Shown: positions 14,536 through 27,200 of the stretch, one piece after another
How positions within the stretch are numbered: position 1 is the first letter of the stretch
Layout of the letters: each line of letters begins with the position of its first letter
From: Serinus canaria
Lineage: Eukaryota; Chordata; Aves; Passeriformes; Fringillidae
Reading direction: 5' to 3'
Assembly: GCF_022539315.1 (NCBI RefSeq)
Contig: NC_066314.1
Coordinates: 60,001,543 to 60,065,542 of the forward strand
Length of the DNA stretch: 64,000 nt
Made by a program: the position numbers and the translations under genes
Notes under the pieces: model-generated
Seen by the model: only the letters and a program-made list of their open reading frames with translations
Told to the model about the DNA's origin: nothing
The model's database searches: none

Positions 14536-14579
14536 GAAGAAAGTCATCTCAAAAAAGATGAAGAAAGTCATCTCAAAAG
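14536..14579. repeat. Two-copy tandem duplication, period 24
   Basis: GAAGAAAGTCATCTCAAAA begins at 14536 and again at 14560, giving two copies with a 24-base period, consistent with slippage or a small tandem duplication. Confidence 0.9.
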
Positions 14580-15160
14580 TTCCTACTTTTTATAAATACC
14601 AAAAAATATAGATTTATGCATCTAAACTGGCTAGAAATATCTAGCGTGTATAATTTTAGATGCTCAGAATAAGAGTTTTGGCTCCAGCCAATGCACTTCC
14701 ACTATTTTAAAAGTAGTTGCTCTTTAAAAATATTTTTCCCCTGCTCCGTATCTCTCTCGTTCTCCAGACAAAAATAGGGAGTTCTCAGAGTTCAACCTTA
14801 AGGTTTCTGCTTTAGAAAACTACCAAGATCAAGGCCAAGTTTTTCACCCACTGTATCTACCCCCAGGGGTACCCCTTGTACACAGGAAAAAGCTCTTCAT
14901 GTATGAAATACCCAAAAGGGTTTTAACTCTTGTCTGGCCCCACAGCCTCCATTCAAACTCTGTGTGCTGAGGTCCTGTGACCATGACAGGTGGACAAGAC
15001 TGTCTGTCGTGGCTTCCTGCTGGAAAAAAATGGTGGTGGGGACAAAAAGACAGCTGGGTCTGTATTCTCTTGAAATTCCAGCTGAGCATCAGCTGCCAAT
15101 ACTGTCCTGTCAAAAAGGACATGAGATGCCAGATATCCAGAGCATGCTGGATGTTGAAAC

Positions 15161-15549
15161 AGCTTTTGTTGTCACCAATTGTTGTGGTGTTGTGAGGGTC
15201 CCCAGGACTAGGTGAGAGATGAGGATTTGACTCCAAGTTCTCAGAAGGCTGATTTATGACATGATATGATATGATATTAAAAGAAAATATCTACTAAAAC
15301 TATACTAAAGAAAGAGAAAGGAGACATCATAAGGCTAGTAAAGGAATGAATAATAAAAACTCCTGACTGACCAGAGTCCCAACACACTGGCATTGGTCAT
15401 TAAATTAAAACAATTCACATGCTGGGTAAACAATTCTCCAAATCACATTCCAAAGGAGCAAAACAGGGAGAAGCCGAGGCTTCCCAGCTTCCCAGGAGAA
15501 GAAATCCTGGCAAAGAGATTTTTCATAAAGTATCATGGTGACAAGCTTT
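15161..15549 (-). mobile_element. Solo LTR of the same family, copy 2, with perfect 6-bp duplication
   Basis: The LTR occupies 15167-15543 and reads on the minus strand from TGTCACC to CAACA. It is flanked by identical AGCTTT hexamers at 15161-15166 and 15544-15549; a 6-bp duplication is typical of class II (beta-like) retroviruses. Minus-strand order is TCTCCTGGGAAGCTGG, CTTTGGAATGTG, TGTTTACCC, then CCTTCTGAGAACTTGGAG, the blocks seen in copies 1 and 3. The polyadenylation hexamer is altered to CATAAA at the position where copies 1 and 3 have AATAAA. A short (ATGAT)n-like run lies near 15259-15278. No viral coding sequence is attached. Confidence 0.88.
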
Positions 15550-17355
15550 GAAGGACAGCTATCTCAGATGCAATGTTAACATAGACCAGACCCTTTCTCT
15601 GCATTGTTCATGCATACAGAGCCTTTCTTGGGCTTGACATATATCCTTAAGAAAATGAATACCTTTAAGTATATCATTTTCTTCATTTCATTCTGCTTCT
15701 ATGTTGAGATAGGAAGAATCTCTGAACTTTGCTTCCTAAGAGTGTTAGCATCACTGCAGCTAGACTGAATCCTCTCTGACATTGCTCAGATCCTCCTCCA
15801 AGCCCGTAGATGTCTTCTGAAGTGTTTCTTTCTTTGAAGTTTGTGTTCTTTCCCATACCCTCCATGCTGATAGGTTGATAGTGCACATCTTGCCTCGGGC
15901 ACATCAAGCTGCCTTCAGGTAGCCAACAGCTCAACAGTGCTCCAGCAGTCTAGCATAGCCAGAAAAAAATCCACAAAAATGAAGGCACTACATAACACTA
16001 TGGTTCAAGGGGAAGAGGGAGAATGGTGGGAAATGGCTTTTGTCACTGCTTTTTTGTCCCACATTCAGCTGCCATGTCCTGCAAACCACATGAGCAGCTG
16101 CCAGTGAGGCCACTGTGGTAGTTCAGAGTATCTATGGCCACTGCAGGTGCAGCAAAAACTCTCTTAATTAAAACTATGCCCAGCCAAGGAATCTACATTT
16201 TAAAAACTTTCTGTTTCACCTAGGATCTTAATTTTAATGTAAAATGGTAGAAGACCTTAAAAGGAGAGAGGAAAAAAAAGTCTCAAAAAGCCTCTAAGAG
16301 GAGGTTATAGGATGTATTCCTTGTTCACTTGAAATTAATTAGACTTCAGATTTCTGTGTGTCTCACATGCTCCTGAATTCCAAAAATAAAATGCTGGGTT
16401 AATAGGCACAAAAACAAGAAATAAAGAGAGAAAAGGTATTTTAAAGTGTAGTTGCCCTGATACATTTTGTCCTGTAAATGAAGAGCTGTCAATCAGGATA
16501 AAAGAAGGTTGTTATTTCTTCTTCTACCATTGTTAAATTGTGCTAAGACTGGAAGTGTGAGTCCTGTGCATTCAGCACTGGAGGTGTAACTCATTAAAGG
16601 CACATTTGGCATTTTTGCTTATTACAGTGTCATCATGGGTCATTTCCCACTGTGTACTTTCAAAAAGGTGATTGTCAGATCCAGAAAGAGAAAGAATAAG
16701 CATCAGCTAACTGACTGTTCACACAGCCAAATAATTGGCTTCACTGGAAAAGGTAAAAAGAAATAAACTTGAATGAAATAAACTATAATTTCTAAAGTTC
16801 TGCAGAGGGCTGATCTATGCAGAACTGAAGTTTTGTGTTTACATGTCGGCCCACGTCTCAGAAAAAGCCAGTCACTGCCCCAGTGAGTCAGTGGTGAGCC
16901 AAGCCAGCACCCCATGGATTTGGGAGCAATGGGTTGCCACACGTGTCAATGGAAATCCTTCCCTGCATCCAAGTGCTGCTCAAGTGTAAAATTCTGGGAA
17001 TCAATTCTGTTCTTAGTTTGCCCACAGTGATAGTAAAGCAGCCAGAAGCACTGGAATAGATCAGGCATATTTTCCTCACAAATTCTGGCCTCCTCTTGAG
17101 TGCCTTCCTCCCTGGCATGTATGTGGAAGATGGAGATTGAGTGGCAAGCAGCTACAAGGTTTTATCTATTATTGGAATAAAATCCCAATATTGCTGAGTG
17201 GAGCATGCCTGGGCTTGTCCAGCCCTAGTGCTGGACCAAAGGTAGCAGCTGTGGATGTTTCATCTCAGAGACACCTTTGGCTGGCTGGCAGTCAGGCACT
17301 CAGAATGAGTCCAAGCAAAGTAGAAACTCAGTTTACCTCTAGTGGAAAAGGTTCA
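15550..17355. other. Non-coding DNA between two solo LTRs
   Basis: No retroviral gag, pol or env remnant was recognisable between the LTRs at 15.2 and 17.4 kb, and these belong to different families, so this is not a decayed provirus. Open frames are short and unrecognised. Confidence 0.5.
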
Positions 17356-17843
17356 GGCAATGGTGAATAGAAAGAGAGTGGGTTCTGCCAGAGGGTTAAA
17401 TCCAGAGTTTATTCCAGGGTGACACAGTTCTGAATCTCAGTAACAACTCCAACAGACACCAACTGCATGGTTCCAGCGCCTTTTAAACTCACAGGGAGGT
17501 GGGAGGGAGAGGATAGGTGAGCCACCAGCCAGGTGGGAGGGGGAGGGTCTCAGGGGACAATGACACCTGGACAGGCCAATGATCCCAGGTCTGAGAAGCA
17601 TCTTTTGAACTTCTGCCAATCTCACAATGCCCTAACTGGAATGTGGAACTTGCCAAACAGCAGTTAGGAAGAAGGTAGGGGGCAGGGGGAGGGGAAGGAA
17701 GAAGTTGGCACACCTGAGGGACAGGATATAGCTTCACACCACCTGGGCCCTTTGCTGTGTCTGAGTGGTACAAGGGCTGTGTTAGCATTGAGGTCCTGTC
17801 TGTCTTTCCCATCCCCACTGTAAACACTTATCACAACATGCAA
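17356..17843 (-). mobile_element. Solo LTR of a second family, probably ERVL-like
   Basis: Read on the minus strand, the segment 17838-17361 begins TGTTGTGATAAG and ends TATTCACCA. It holds a TATA-like TTTAAAA near 17484 and an AATAAA at 17413-17408 about 70 bases further on, the spacing expected from LTR promoter to polyadenylation signal. Flanking pentamers GGCAA (17356-17360) and TGCAA (17839-17843) match at 4 of 5 positions; 5-bp duplications are usual for ERVL. The sense strand is rich in C-tracts. It shares none of the blocks of the other LTR family here. Open frames across it are by-products of its low stop-codon content. The ERVL assignment is inferred from duplication length only. 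Confidence 0.65.
17535..17556 (+). promoter_or_regulatory. G-quadruplex motif inside the ERVL-like LTR
   Basis: Four G-tracts of at least three (17535-17537, 17539-17543, 17545-17547, 17553-17556) are separated by loops of A, A and TCTCA, meeting the usual G4 pattern on the plus strand, which is the non-sense strand of the LTR. A second G-rich run lies at about 17676-17696. Confidence 0.55.
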
Positions 17844-18189
17844 AATCTGTGCTACCAGGCGTTACCTGATCCTCCTTCAAGTGGAAGAGGTGTTTGACTT
17901 TTTCATAGTCTTGTTTCTATCCTTATAAATAAAAGGTGAGCCCATGCCTGAATCTCTTTGGTGTACCATGATAGCACAGTAGAGGTTTCACTGAGAGTAA
18001 CAGTTATGATAATAAATGAGGAATGAAGAGATCAAGAAACCAGTAAGAAAAAATTATATGAATCAACACTGGTAGGAGGTGGAAAATAAAGAGCAGAGAA
18101 GAATGGACAGATAAAATGCAACTATGTCATATAGGAAGGCTTTCATGATGAGAAAGAAGTGCCCAAATCAGGTGAACCAAATTCTTTCA

Positions 18190-18290
18190 TCAAGAGAGGT
18201 TCTTTGTACCTCTCCTCAGCAGAGGAGATTTGGAATGTGATTTGGAGAATTGTCTCCCTGCCAGACCTCAGGGAGCCAAGACATTGAAGG
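18190..18290 (+). mobile_element. Possible small fragment of the class II LTR family
   Basis: Bases 18229-18253 are identical over 25 positions to the opposite strand of 15430-15454 inside LTR copy 2. Similarity fades quickly on both sides, although a pyrimidine-rich CTCC run follows where the LTR has TTACCC. Either a much-decayed LTR scrap or a short gene-conversion tract. Confidence 0.35.
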
Positions 18291-18299
18291 GTCCTCTCT

Positions 18300-21200
18300 G
18301 CTCCTGGGATTCTGCAGCACTGCGCCAACCTGAGGGGTTTCATGGAACATGGATAACTTTCCAAAACAAAATTTGAATGGGAAGAGGAGACTTGCTTATG
18401 AGCAACACAGGTTTATCATGGAAAGTGGATGACCCTCAAGAGGACCTTTCCTAAAACTGTAATTTGAAGTCAGTGCTGTTCTACATCTATCATAAGTAAG
18501 TTTCTTCTATTTCTCCTCTTCTCTAGAGAAAAACACTAGCAATAATTTTTTTAATAAAGTTTTGAGTCATAGCAATTCCAGTCCAGTCTTGCCCTTCTAG
18601 CAGATTGATGAGAAACATTTCAACAGCCTTCCCTGCTGGTTTGCTGTAGATTCCTTTATTTTCTGTTTATTACTATTTTGCTTTCAAATGAAATGGTAAT
18701 GGTAGAAACTCAGCACCAGTTTTATGACTTCAGTTTCTTCTGGTTTCTCTGTTGTCAGTTTTACTGTTGGATTGTTGTGAGGCTACAAATAATCCTGGAG
18801 TTAGGGGTTGGGCTTTTCATTTTCATTTATGAAGAATGTCATGAAACTGAGCTGTATTCCATAGCCAGCTCAAATCCACTGACTACAGTGCACATTTGGC
18901 CAGAATTCATGGCAGAATCTAATGCACAAAGTTGAAGACCACACACTATGTATCTTGGCTAAAATGTTTTCATTTGACAGCTCTGAAGAAAATGTCTCCG
19001 CTAGAGGTCAAACAATTCATTTAGTAAACAACTGATCTGAAAATTAACTGCATAATTATCAGTTTGGGTGCATTGTAAGTAATGTTTCACTTCAGACAAA
19101 AATAGCTTTAATTGACATGAATTTCCCGAATCCTCTGACAAGACTGGAAACTGACAAGTGACTGAGAGGAAAGGGCAGAAAAGTCTAAGGAAAAGGTATT
19201 GACTAATGTTCTTTTATTTATTAACATTTTGGGAGTGTTAATCACACAAACCTTCACTTTGACAGTCTGGGAACTACCAGACATGGACTTCAGTAATTTT
19301 CTGTCTTTTTACATTCACCTCTAATTCCTCTCAGTTACTGGGATCTCTAAGTATTCTCCAGCATGCAGAGCCTAAAAGTCTTCCATTGGAGGTGGACATC
19401 TTTACACAGAAATTTTAAGCTGGAAGACTCACTTTTCTTGCCTTAGTCCCTTATTTATGTCTTTACAGTCAATTTCTCGTCTTACATAACTGTAAAAAAT
19501 AAAAATTTATCTGATCTTGGCAGGAAGACTAAAGAAGGCCCCAGACTCATCCCAGAATGCCTTCAACTTTCTCTGCAAAGCACAAGGAGAATTTGAACCT
19601 CAAAGGACTATATATGAAAATTATAGTTCCGGGATGTTTTACATTATTTTATGAGGATATCAATCCATAAACCAAAAAGCTTGCATAAAGACAAAACATT
19701 GGAAAAAATAGTGACAGAAGCTGGAGTTTAATACAAAAGAACCCAAAGTTGCAGCTTTCAAAACATGGAAACTTGGGTGTTGAAATTTGAATTGTCAGAT
19801 AGAAACTTTCTTTCATAGCTTTGATACCAGTTGAACATTATTTTTCCCAAGTCCTGATTTCTTTGTGGCAGAGGTTCCACGAGAAACAGTAATTTTCTTA
19901 AAAAGTTGATAGAGTTTATAACAAAGATGTCCTGAGTTGCTCCTTTCCTTTCCTAACAGCAGGGACAGATATTTTGAAAAATAGGGACCTCAACACCAAA
20001 GTCTAAATTTTATTAGGCTGTGATTTTTAGATCTCCACTGTGCAAATGTGGATTCTAGCATTGCTTTCTTAGACCTGCATTTGGCAATTGGTTGACCAGA
20101 TTCTCTGGCAGAACAAATATGCAAACACAGCTGAAGTCAGTGATACTATGCAGGGTGACACCAAGAAAAACTTCCTGGCAGCAATAAAGCTGCTCTTGAT
20201 TGCTGATATTTTCCAAAAAACCTGAAAATCCAGAAAAAGTGGATAAATGATGTCATGAGGTATGTATATTTTCCCTTGGACAAATCAGCAGCTTTTCTAA
20301 CACAGAAGCAAAAAATGACAAAATACAAAAATGAAATCACGCAAGGGAAGAAAACTATAAAAAATACTTATGTCCAAGTGTTTGGGCATTTATAAAGTAT
20401 TTATATATTTATTTATTTATTTATATATATAAAATTCTGTACCTTTTTTTTTATTATGAATGGAGTTTTGATGTTCTTTGAAGTTTTGTCAGTTTTCCGT
20501 TGTTGTTTTCTCTTGTTTTCCATTAAAAGTCTCAAACTTCCTTCAAGAGGTCCCTAATTTTTAAGTGAGACAGCAATATTGCAGTAGGTTCCTTGACTAT
20601 TTGTGTAATAAATTAAATAAATATTATATGCACCTTATATAAAATAAACCTTTCAAACACAGGACCCAGAGGTACGTGCATAATAGCAAGTCAGTTTTTT
20701 AAAAATCTCTCTCTTTGAGTCAACCACTTTCAAGTAGAGTGGTTTAATTTACTCACAGAAGGACCCTTTAGGGAAGGAAAATCTTGTAGAAGCTGTCTGG
20801 ATAGATACTTTCTTCTTTCATTTACTTCCCCATGGAATAACGCACTTCTCTTCTGCACAGTCAATAGGCTTTTATGAAGTTTCCTTGAGTTAAATTGATT
20901 TCTTTAACACTAATCAGGAGGTTTTTTAGAGACCAGGCTTTGAAATACATCTTTTCTTCTCTCAGCAGGACATCTTATATTCGTGTTACTTCACTTTAGG
21001 AAAATATATTTGGTCTCCTCTGATAACCTGTTCAGTGGGATCAATGCCAGCTGCTTGCTTGTGCTTTGTTAAGCTCTGCATATGATGGATGAAGCCTCTC
21101 AACAGCTACATGAATTATACATAAGTATAGATCTGTCCCCATATGTGCACATACATACCTGTTTATATGCACACATGTATGTGCAACTGAAAAAAGTAGA

Positions 21201-23689
21201 CAATTTTCTTATGGTTATGGATTTGTCATGCCAGCAGTGTCTTGATTGTAAGAGAGTTAATTAGAAGCAGAGGGGAGTCTGGCATAAGATTTTTTATCCC
21301 ACCTGCCTGGTCCCATCTGACAATTCTAGCTGAGACAATTGTGCTCAGTGCATCAGGACAAATTCCTGAGTAACCCTAAATACATCTTTGCAGGTCACCA
21401 GCTAACATCACACAGGCAGACCTGGAACGTTTTGCTGTTTCATTTTGAAGATTATTCCAATATCTGCAGGGAAAAAAGGCTTTCTTTTGCCTCCCTTCTT
21501 GCTTAACAATAAAATAATTTGAAGGCTTTTTATTGCCTTTGTGCTTGCAATCCATACACGTGAGAAACTGTACAGCAGACAGTAGGTTTACCTATGATGT
21601 TACTAGGTGTTCTTCCATTGTCTCTTGATAAGTACTAACAATTTTAACAGCTGTAATATAACTCTGTAAGAGCTAAAATCTCTAGAATCCTTGCAATTTC
21701 CTTATGTTTCCTGAATGGCATGTGGTTTTGGAGTCTATGTTTTAATTATTTCTGGAATAAATACATATGATTTTTATTTTGCTTGATTTGCAAGTGAGCA
21801 CTCTCTTATACACAAGCAACTGAATTGAATTCTGTCTTCACTAGTAGCCAGCACCCCAAAGTTCACTGACATCTACAGGAAACCAGGGAAAATTCCAATT
21901 AGGAAATGCTATTCTGTATTAAACTTACAGATCCTTTGAGTTACAATCAATGTTACATAGTCACTTGATAGCCAAGGACCACGAGTGAAGTTATGTGATA
22001 AATATGTATTCAACTCTGTGCTTCTCTGATGACTGGCTACCTGGAATATTTCCAAAGCTCCTGCAGACTGTTTTATTTTCCTCTAGCCACTTGTTAGGTC
22101 TTTCTATGTGAACACTGTGACAAAAGTCCACAGAGCTGTCTTGTTTTCTCTCGCTGTGATTGTCTTTGTGTGAACAGTATTTGGGTATGCTAGAGCTGTG
22201 TGTGATGTCTTTTACACAAAATGATATCATGACCTTCTGGAAGCACAGGAGACAGACTGACTTTGGCCATATTACCCTGCTTCTTTGAGACATAAAATAA
22301 ATAAACAGCAATAAATAATGAGATATGTAACATTAAATACTTGGTAGATTAAGAATGAAATAAGCAGATGAGTAGGCAATGATAAATGATGTGTAATTAT
22401 ATGTTAGATAGGATGGTTTGGATCACTGTTTAGTATGATAAGATAAACCAGAATGTGTAAGCCACAGAATTGTAGCAACTCCTTTAAAAATATTTCATTT
22501 CAGAGGAAAAATTAATTATTGCTCAACCACATAATCTGTTTCTAATTTAAAAACAGACCAGAAATTATTTACTCCTGAATAATTTCAGTGAAGTTCTATG
22601 AAAATAGTGGGATATTTCAGTGTCATTTTTGTCATTCTGACATTAAGGCAATTAAACTCATTTCTTCACTTTAAACCAGTCTACTACAATTAAACAGAGT
22701 TATATTAAATACAAAGAGAAATACATCAATAACATTCTGATTCAGATTTTTTTTTAAGGAATCTATCCACATCTCTACAAAATTAAACTTTAGGGAAGGT
22801 TTCACTCTTCTAATAGTCAGTATAACATTCTTCCAGATTTTTGTTGAGTCACTGAGACATTCATCACTTGCTCAGTTCCAGTTACACATCAATTATGCAG
22901 TTATGCATTCTGCCCCTGATCCATGGAAATTGCTTGTCCTTAGATGCTGGTTTCATGCTTTGCTTTCCTCTTGAGTTGCAGAAGTTCACATTTTGAGCTG
23001 TGAAGATTCAAACCCCAGTCACAGCCAAGATGGCTACAATTACAGATAATCAGGAATAGCATGATAGAGGAATTCAGGTAATATATTTCAGTAAATAATT
23101 TACACTACTTAATTCATTCATAAATGCAGCCTCTCTTCCTGCTTCTACCACCTCCTACTTGGAATATTCTCTTCTGTATGCACTAAAGTAGTTTGTGCCT
23201 CTACAGGAGAGCAGCAACAGCATAAATAAATAAATAGCCAGCAATGTTCATGTGGAGATTGTTTAAGAGTTATTCACTTCAGGTCTTGGATGCGCAAAGT
23301 GCAGTTATATAACAGGAAAGCATCAGAAAAAATCAGACTCATAAAGTGGAAATGCAGCACAATCTGGCAGAATGAACACACCCAAATCAAGCCCAGGTTC
23401 TCCCCATGCCATGTATTCTACTGGGTTGTCAGGAATGTTGCCTTCAGCTTCTCAGTTCCCCACAATAACATGTGAAAAGTATCACTTGTACCTCTCCTTT
23501 TTCAGTCACTGCTTTTGGGACTTGCTAGTTTCATCAAGTTATGACCATGGACCCAAACAAACTCTGACTGAACCAAGGAGCCCTTCTTGCTCTCAGTAGC
23601 GAGTAAGCCTCCCACTGACTTCATCTTAAGTAAAGAGCTCCTAAAGATGGCCACTAATGGCCACACCTTAGCTATTCAATACCCATTTT
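18300..23689. other. Non-coding AT-rich DNA
   Basis: Nothing recognisable apart from the TTTA/TA repeat at 20.4 kb. The longest open frame (106 codons, minus strand, 21991-22311) resembles no known family. Confidence 0.5.
20399..20434. repeat. TTTA/TA-rich simple repeat
   Basis: Alternating TTTA units flanked by TATATA runs. Confidence 0.85.
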
Positions 23690-24245
23690 CTAATTCTCTA
23701 TGAACTCAGAAATCTCAGTGGGTACCAGGTTACTCATTCTTACAAAGTGAAGTCTTTCTGATATGTCAGACAGGACGGCAGCAGCTTCAAAGTTGTCTTG
23801 CCCATCACCTTTCCCCGCAATGTGACTAACCATACCCATCAGATATCTGTCTAGCCTATTTTTAAACAATTCCAGGGTAGGATTTAATGATTTCTTCAAG
23901 CAATTTTCTCCAAAGCTTCCCTCTCCTTGCAATTATAACGTTATTCTAATGTTTATCCAAATCTCCCTTTCCACAAATTGGCAGATTCTTCTTGTCTAAT
24001 TCAAAATGGACACAGAGGAAAATATCTGTATTAAATATTCTCAGCAGTCTTTTTTGCAGGTATTTAAGACTGTCACAGTTGCCCTGGTTTGCTTTGCTTT
24101 GCTCTAGGCTCAGCAGCACACTTTTTCCAGTCTTTCTTCACCAATCATACCTCCTGAACTTTACTCACTCTCGCTGTTTTTGGTGGTCTATATTTCAGTT
24201 TGCCAAGCAAAACAGGTGGTGCCACCAGCAGTTTCCTCCTGGAGC
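23690..24245 (-). mobile_element. Ancient CR1-type LINE fragment (3' part)
   Basis: On the minus strand the order of decayed CR1 blocks can be followed from about 24245 down: a GGTGCCAC-like block, a decayed motif matching the antisense CR1 'TCTGGAC' block, the TCTTTCTTCA-like block at 24130-24145, GTATTTAAGACTGTCA near 24060, and an end-of-ORF2-like stretch around 23860-23900 reading TLELFKNRLDRYL, which resembles the C-terminal tail of LINE ORF2 proteins. Many indels and stops show great age. Boundaries are approximate. Open frames here derive from this element. Confidence 0.6.
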
Positions 24246-27200
24246 TCTTACCAGCACTGCTGAGCTGACAGAGAGCTGTTGGGTGCACCAGGAGAAATAA
24301 ATCCTGGTGTGATTCCAGATTTCTGTGGGAGCTAGGTGGCAACTGAGCAAGAGCCCTAAAATGACCAAGTGTGTGTTAACAACCAGTAGGGTGCCTTAGG
24401 AGAGAATCTGGATATGAGAACCCAGTGTCCTATGCTGCATGGACTTAGGGTTATTACTTCAGGTTAGCTCCAGTCTGTTCCCAGGTACTGAGCCAGTAAT
24501 TGTAGAAAATTGCAAACTCAAAGCAGATTTCCTGGTTTAGTGTCATCCAAAAGTCACCCAGTTCTCCTGCTCTGAAACTGCTCCATGATGCCACCAGAAG
24601 CACAGTAACTAAAGATGTCTAGGACATGTGACTGAGACATCTGAACAAAAAATGGAATGTTAAATGCCTCCAGTGGTATTTTTTGGATATGCATAATTCT
24701 TCATATTAAGTGTGCACTGTGGTTTTCAAAACCAAAATGGGTCTTGCCAGACCTCAACAAGGGGACTGATCATCCCAGCCTGAAAACCCTGAAGCAGGTA
24801 AATCAAACCAGCAACTCAGCATGCTCAGGGAAGAACATTAAAAAGGTTAGATTTCCACTTGTTTTCGTGAGTGAAGGAGAAGGACTGGAAGAAGAAAAGC
24901 AATGAGCTTTTCTTATAGAGGTTTCTGTGTTTTCTGCTAGATTTCTTTTTAACATCAGAAGGCCAAAAGTTAGTTGCAATCAAAAATAAAATGTGTCTTT
25001 TGTATTTTTAATAAGTGGTGTTCTGACATTCTAGTGTAGCTTTAGAATTCTTAAAGGCATAGTCTTCTAGTAGCACAGTCTTGTGCTGGACATTCAATGG
25101 CAGCAATTTAATGTGAAGAAAGAAGAAATCAGCGAATTCTGGAAACATGAAGGAAGCCTTTCTTTGAGAGAGAGGATGCTATCTTTTGAGATAGCACTTG
25201 CAACTCCAAAAAAAAAAGAGTGCAACACACATTTGATTTTATGGCTTGGCAATAGGGAGTAATTCTTTCTCAGCTTTCTCTTGAGATTCTTCTCACTACT
25301 TTATTGATTTAAGAATGGCTGTCTTCCATATCCAGGCTGCTTCTCAAGCTGAATGAAAATTAGCCACCTAGGAAACAAATTTGATGTTCTACTGGTTTTC
25401 TGCTCTGATTCTCTGAAGCCTAAGAGACAGCTGAGGTTGAGCCTAGAGCAAAACAAATAGCTTTATTCTCCTGGCTTTCAATTATGTTCTTCAAAGTGGG
25501 AATATGCTATGGCCAAATTAGTCAATTTGGTTGCTGGGATTCATATGATTTGGCTTTTATAGAAATGTCCATTTCAAATGTTAAAAAGGATCAAGACATT
25601 TGGTAAATAGAATTATATCCTCAATCTCCCAGAATCACCAAGAAAAGAGGGTAGAAGACAAGACTTCAAAAAACAAGTCCTGGACCCAGAACTATTCATC
25701 CTGATAGTATGAAGAGATCTTATAAAAGATGCTAAAGTACTACAGAATCTTTGTATTTAATTTATATGGTCTATTTAATAAACATTAAATACCCTGACTT
25801 TGGTTGCAAAGGGACAATGAACACGCATTAAATCAGTTCAAAACCAAAACTTGTGATGATAATAATAAGTATAAGAAAAAATAAGTGGCTACAAGCACAA
25901 TTTTTTTCCCCTCCTCATTGCTCCTTCTCTGCTGCTGCAATGTGTACATCCTTCTCTTTATTTGAAGTTGGTGCATATCATACTGTGATGTGCTAACCCT
26001 GCTCATTTGTAGATTTGTTTTTTAAGTATATGGGACTTCTCCATCACAACATAAGTTCTGCAGAAATACCCATTTGTTAGAAACCTGAGCTTGTGAACAT
26101 TGAAGTGCTGGAAAACATATTGCTATATTTTTAAACAAACTTGCTGCAAAAGCTTTAATGTTCCAGTGTTTTGAAGCACTTTTACTTCTGAAGACATCCA
26201 AGAGGGGAGAAAAGAAAGGAAGGGAAGCAAGCATCACTTTTTATACAACATTAGTGGAATAGTTTGGTGTTCTGAAGATGTATTTTCTAGATCTCCACCG
26301 CAATGAGAAAATGCTCTGCATGAGCATGCACAGACAGCCAAATAGGTGGCAAGATGTGCCACAGTGGTTTCTTCTTTCATTCTTCTCAATCTGTTCTAAA
26401 ATGTTAGGAGTGCTGACATAACCATGTCACTGTTCATATTTTCCGTTCTCTGTTCCTTCAGAAGTTCATCCCAATACTTCTGATTGTCAAGGAAAAGCTT
26501 GGCATGACCCTGTTTTTCCTCTTTGTTGAGATTTCCAGGACATTGTTTTAGATATAGAGTGATTCCATCCTGGGTGAAGTTATCACAAAAGATCAAAACC
26601 AACACTAATTAAACACTCAATTTAACCATTCGGTGTGATGGAAGGAGTCAAGTTAAAAAAACAGCTGATAGATCAAAATCTAATGGTGGAAATATGCCTA
26701 AGCATTGCTAAATTTTAGTGATATCACTCAGTATCCATCCATACAGTTGTGGTAACATTTTTTCTATAGTCACACTTAATGGGGGATGTGAAATAGCTCA
26801 AAACCTGAATGCTCTACAACATTGATTATATTGTACAGACATTTCTGTTTTGCCAACTTGTAAACTTCATTAACCTTCTTAACTTTCATCTTCATTCTTC
26901 TAAATTTGGATGGCAAACTTGTGCTTTCGGTTTAGATAAACTGAGTGCAGTTTATGATAGTTTATAATACAAAATAAGCCAAAGTTATGGTCAAGATTAC
27001 ACAAAAATGCATATGCTACCCAGATTTTCTGTAATTTCTGTAGTAATTTCTGGGACCATTTGCTGTGGCTCCTACTGAGACTGTAACAGAGAAAGTGTCT
27101 GTGGATGATATTTGAAGTTGTGTTTATGCTGGCACAAGTATTGACAGAACTTAAGGGTATTGGAAAAGGATGCTTGCATTTCTCTTATATCCCTTTTATT

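Larger units (their letters stand above)
11258..15160. other. Non-coding DNA with an octamer-like site
   Basis: Apart from the small repeats listed separately I see no gene. ATGCTAAT at 13931-13938 resembles a POU/octamer site within a homeodomain-type AT-rich context (13790-13980). This is suggestive only. Confidence 0.4.

Noticed and set aside
14844..15236. 130-codon minus-strand frame
   Set aside because: It runs across the end of the solo LTR and resembles no protein; low stop density only.
15550..17355. Possible provirus between the LTRs at 15.2 and 17.4 kb
   Set aside because: The two LTRs are unrelated, each has its own candidate target duplication, and no viral coding remnant is visible between them.
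17437..17827. Pro/Leu-rich minus-strand frames
   Set aside because: They lie wholly inside the ERVL-like LTR, which is non-coding.
23690..24342. Frames of 65-102 codons
   Set aside because: Explained by the ancient CR1 fragment.
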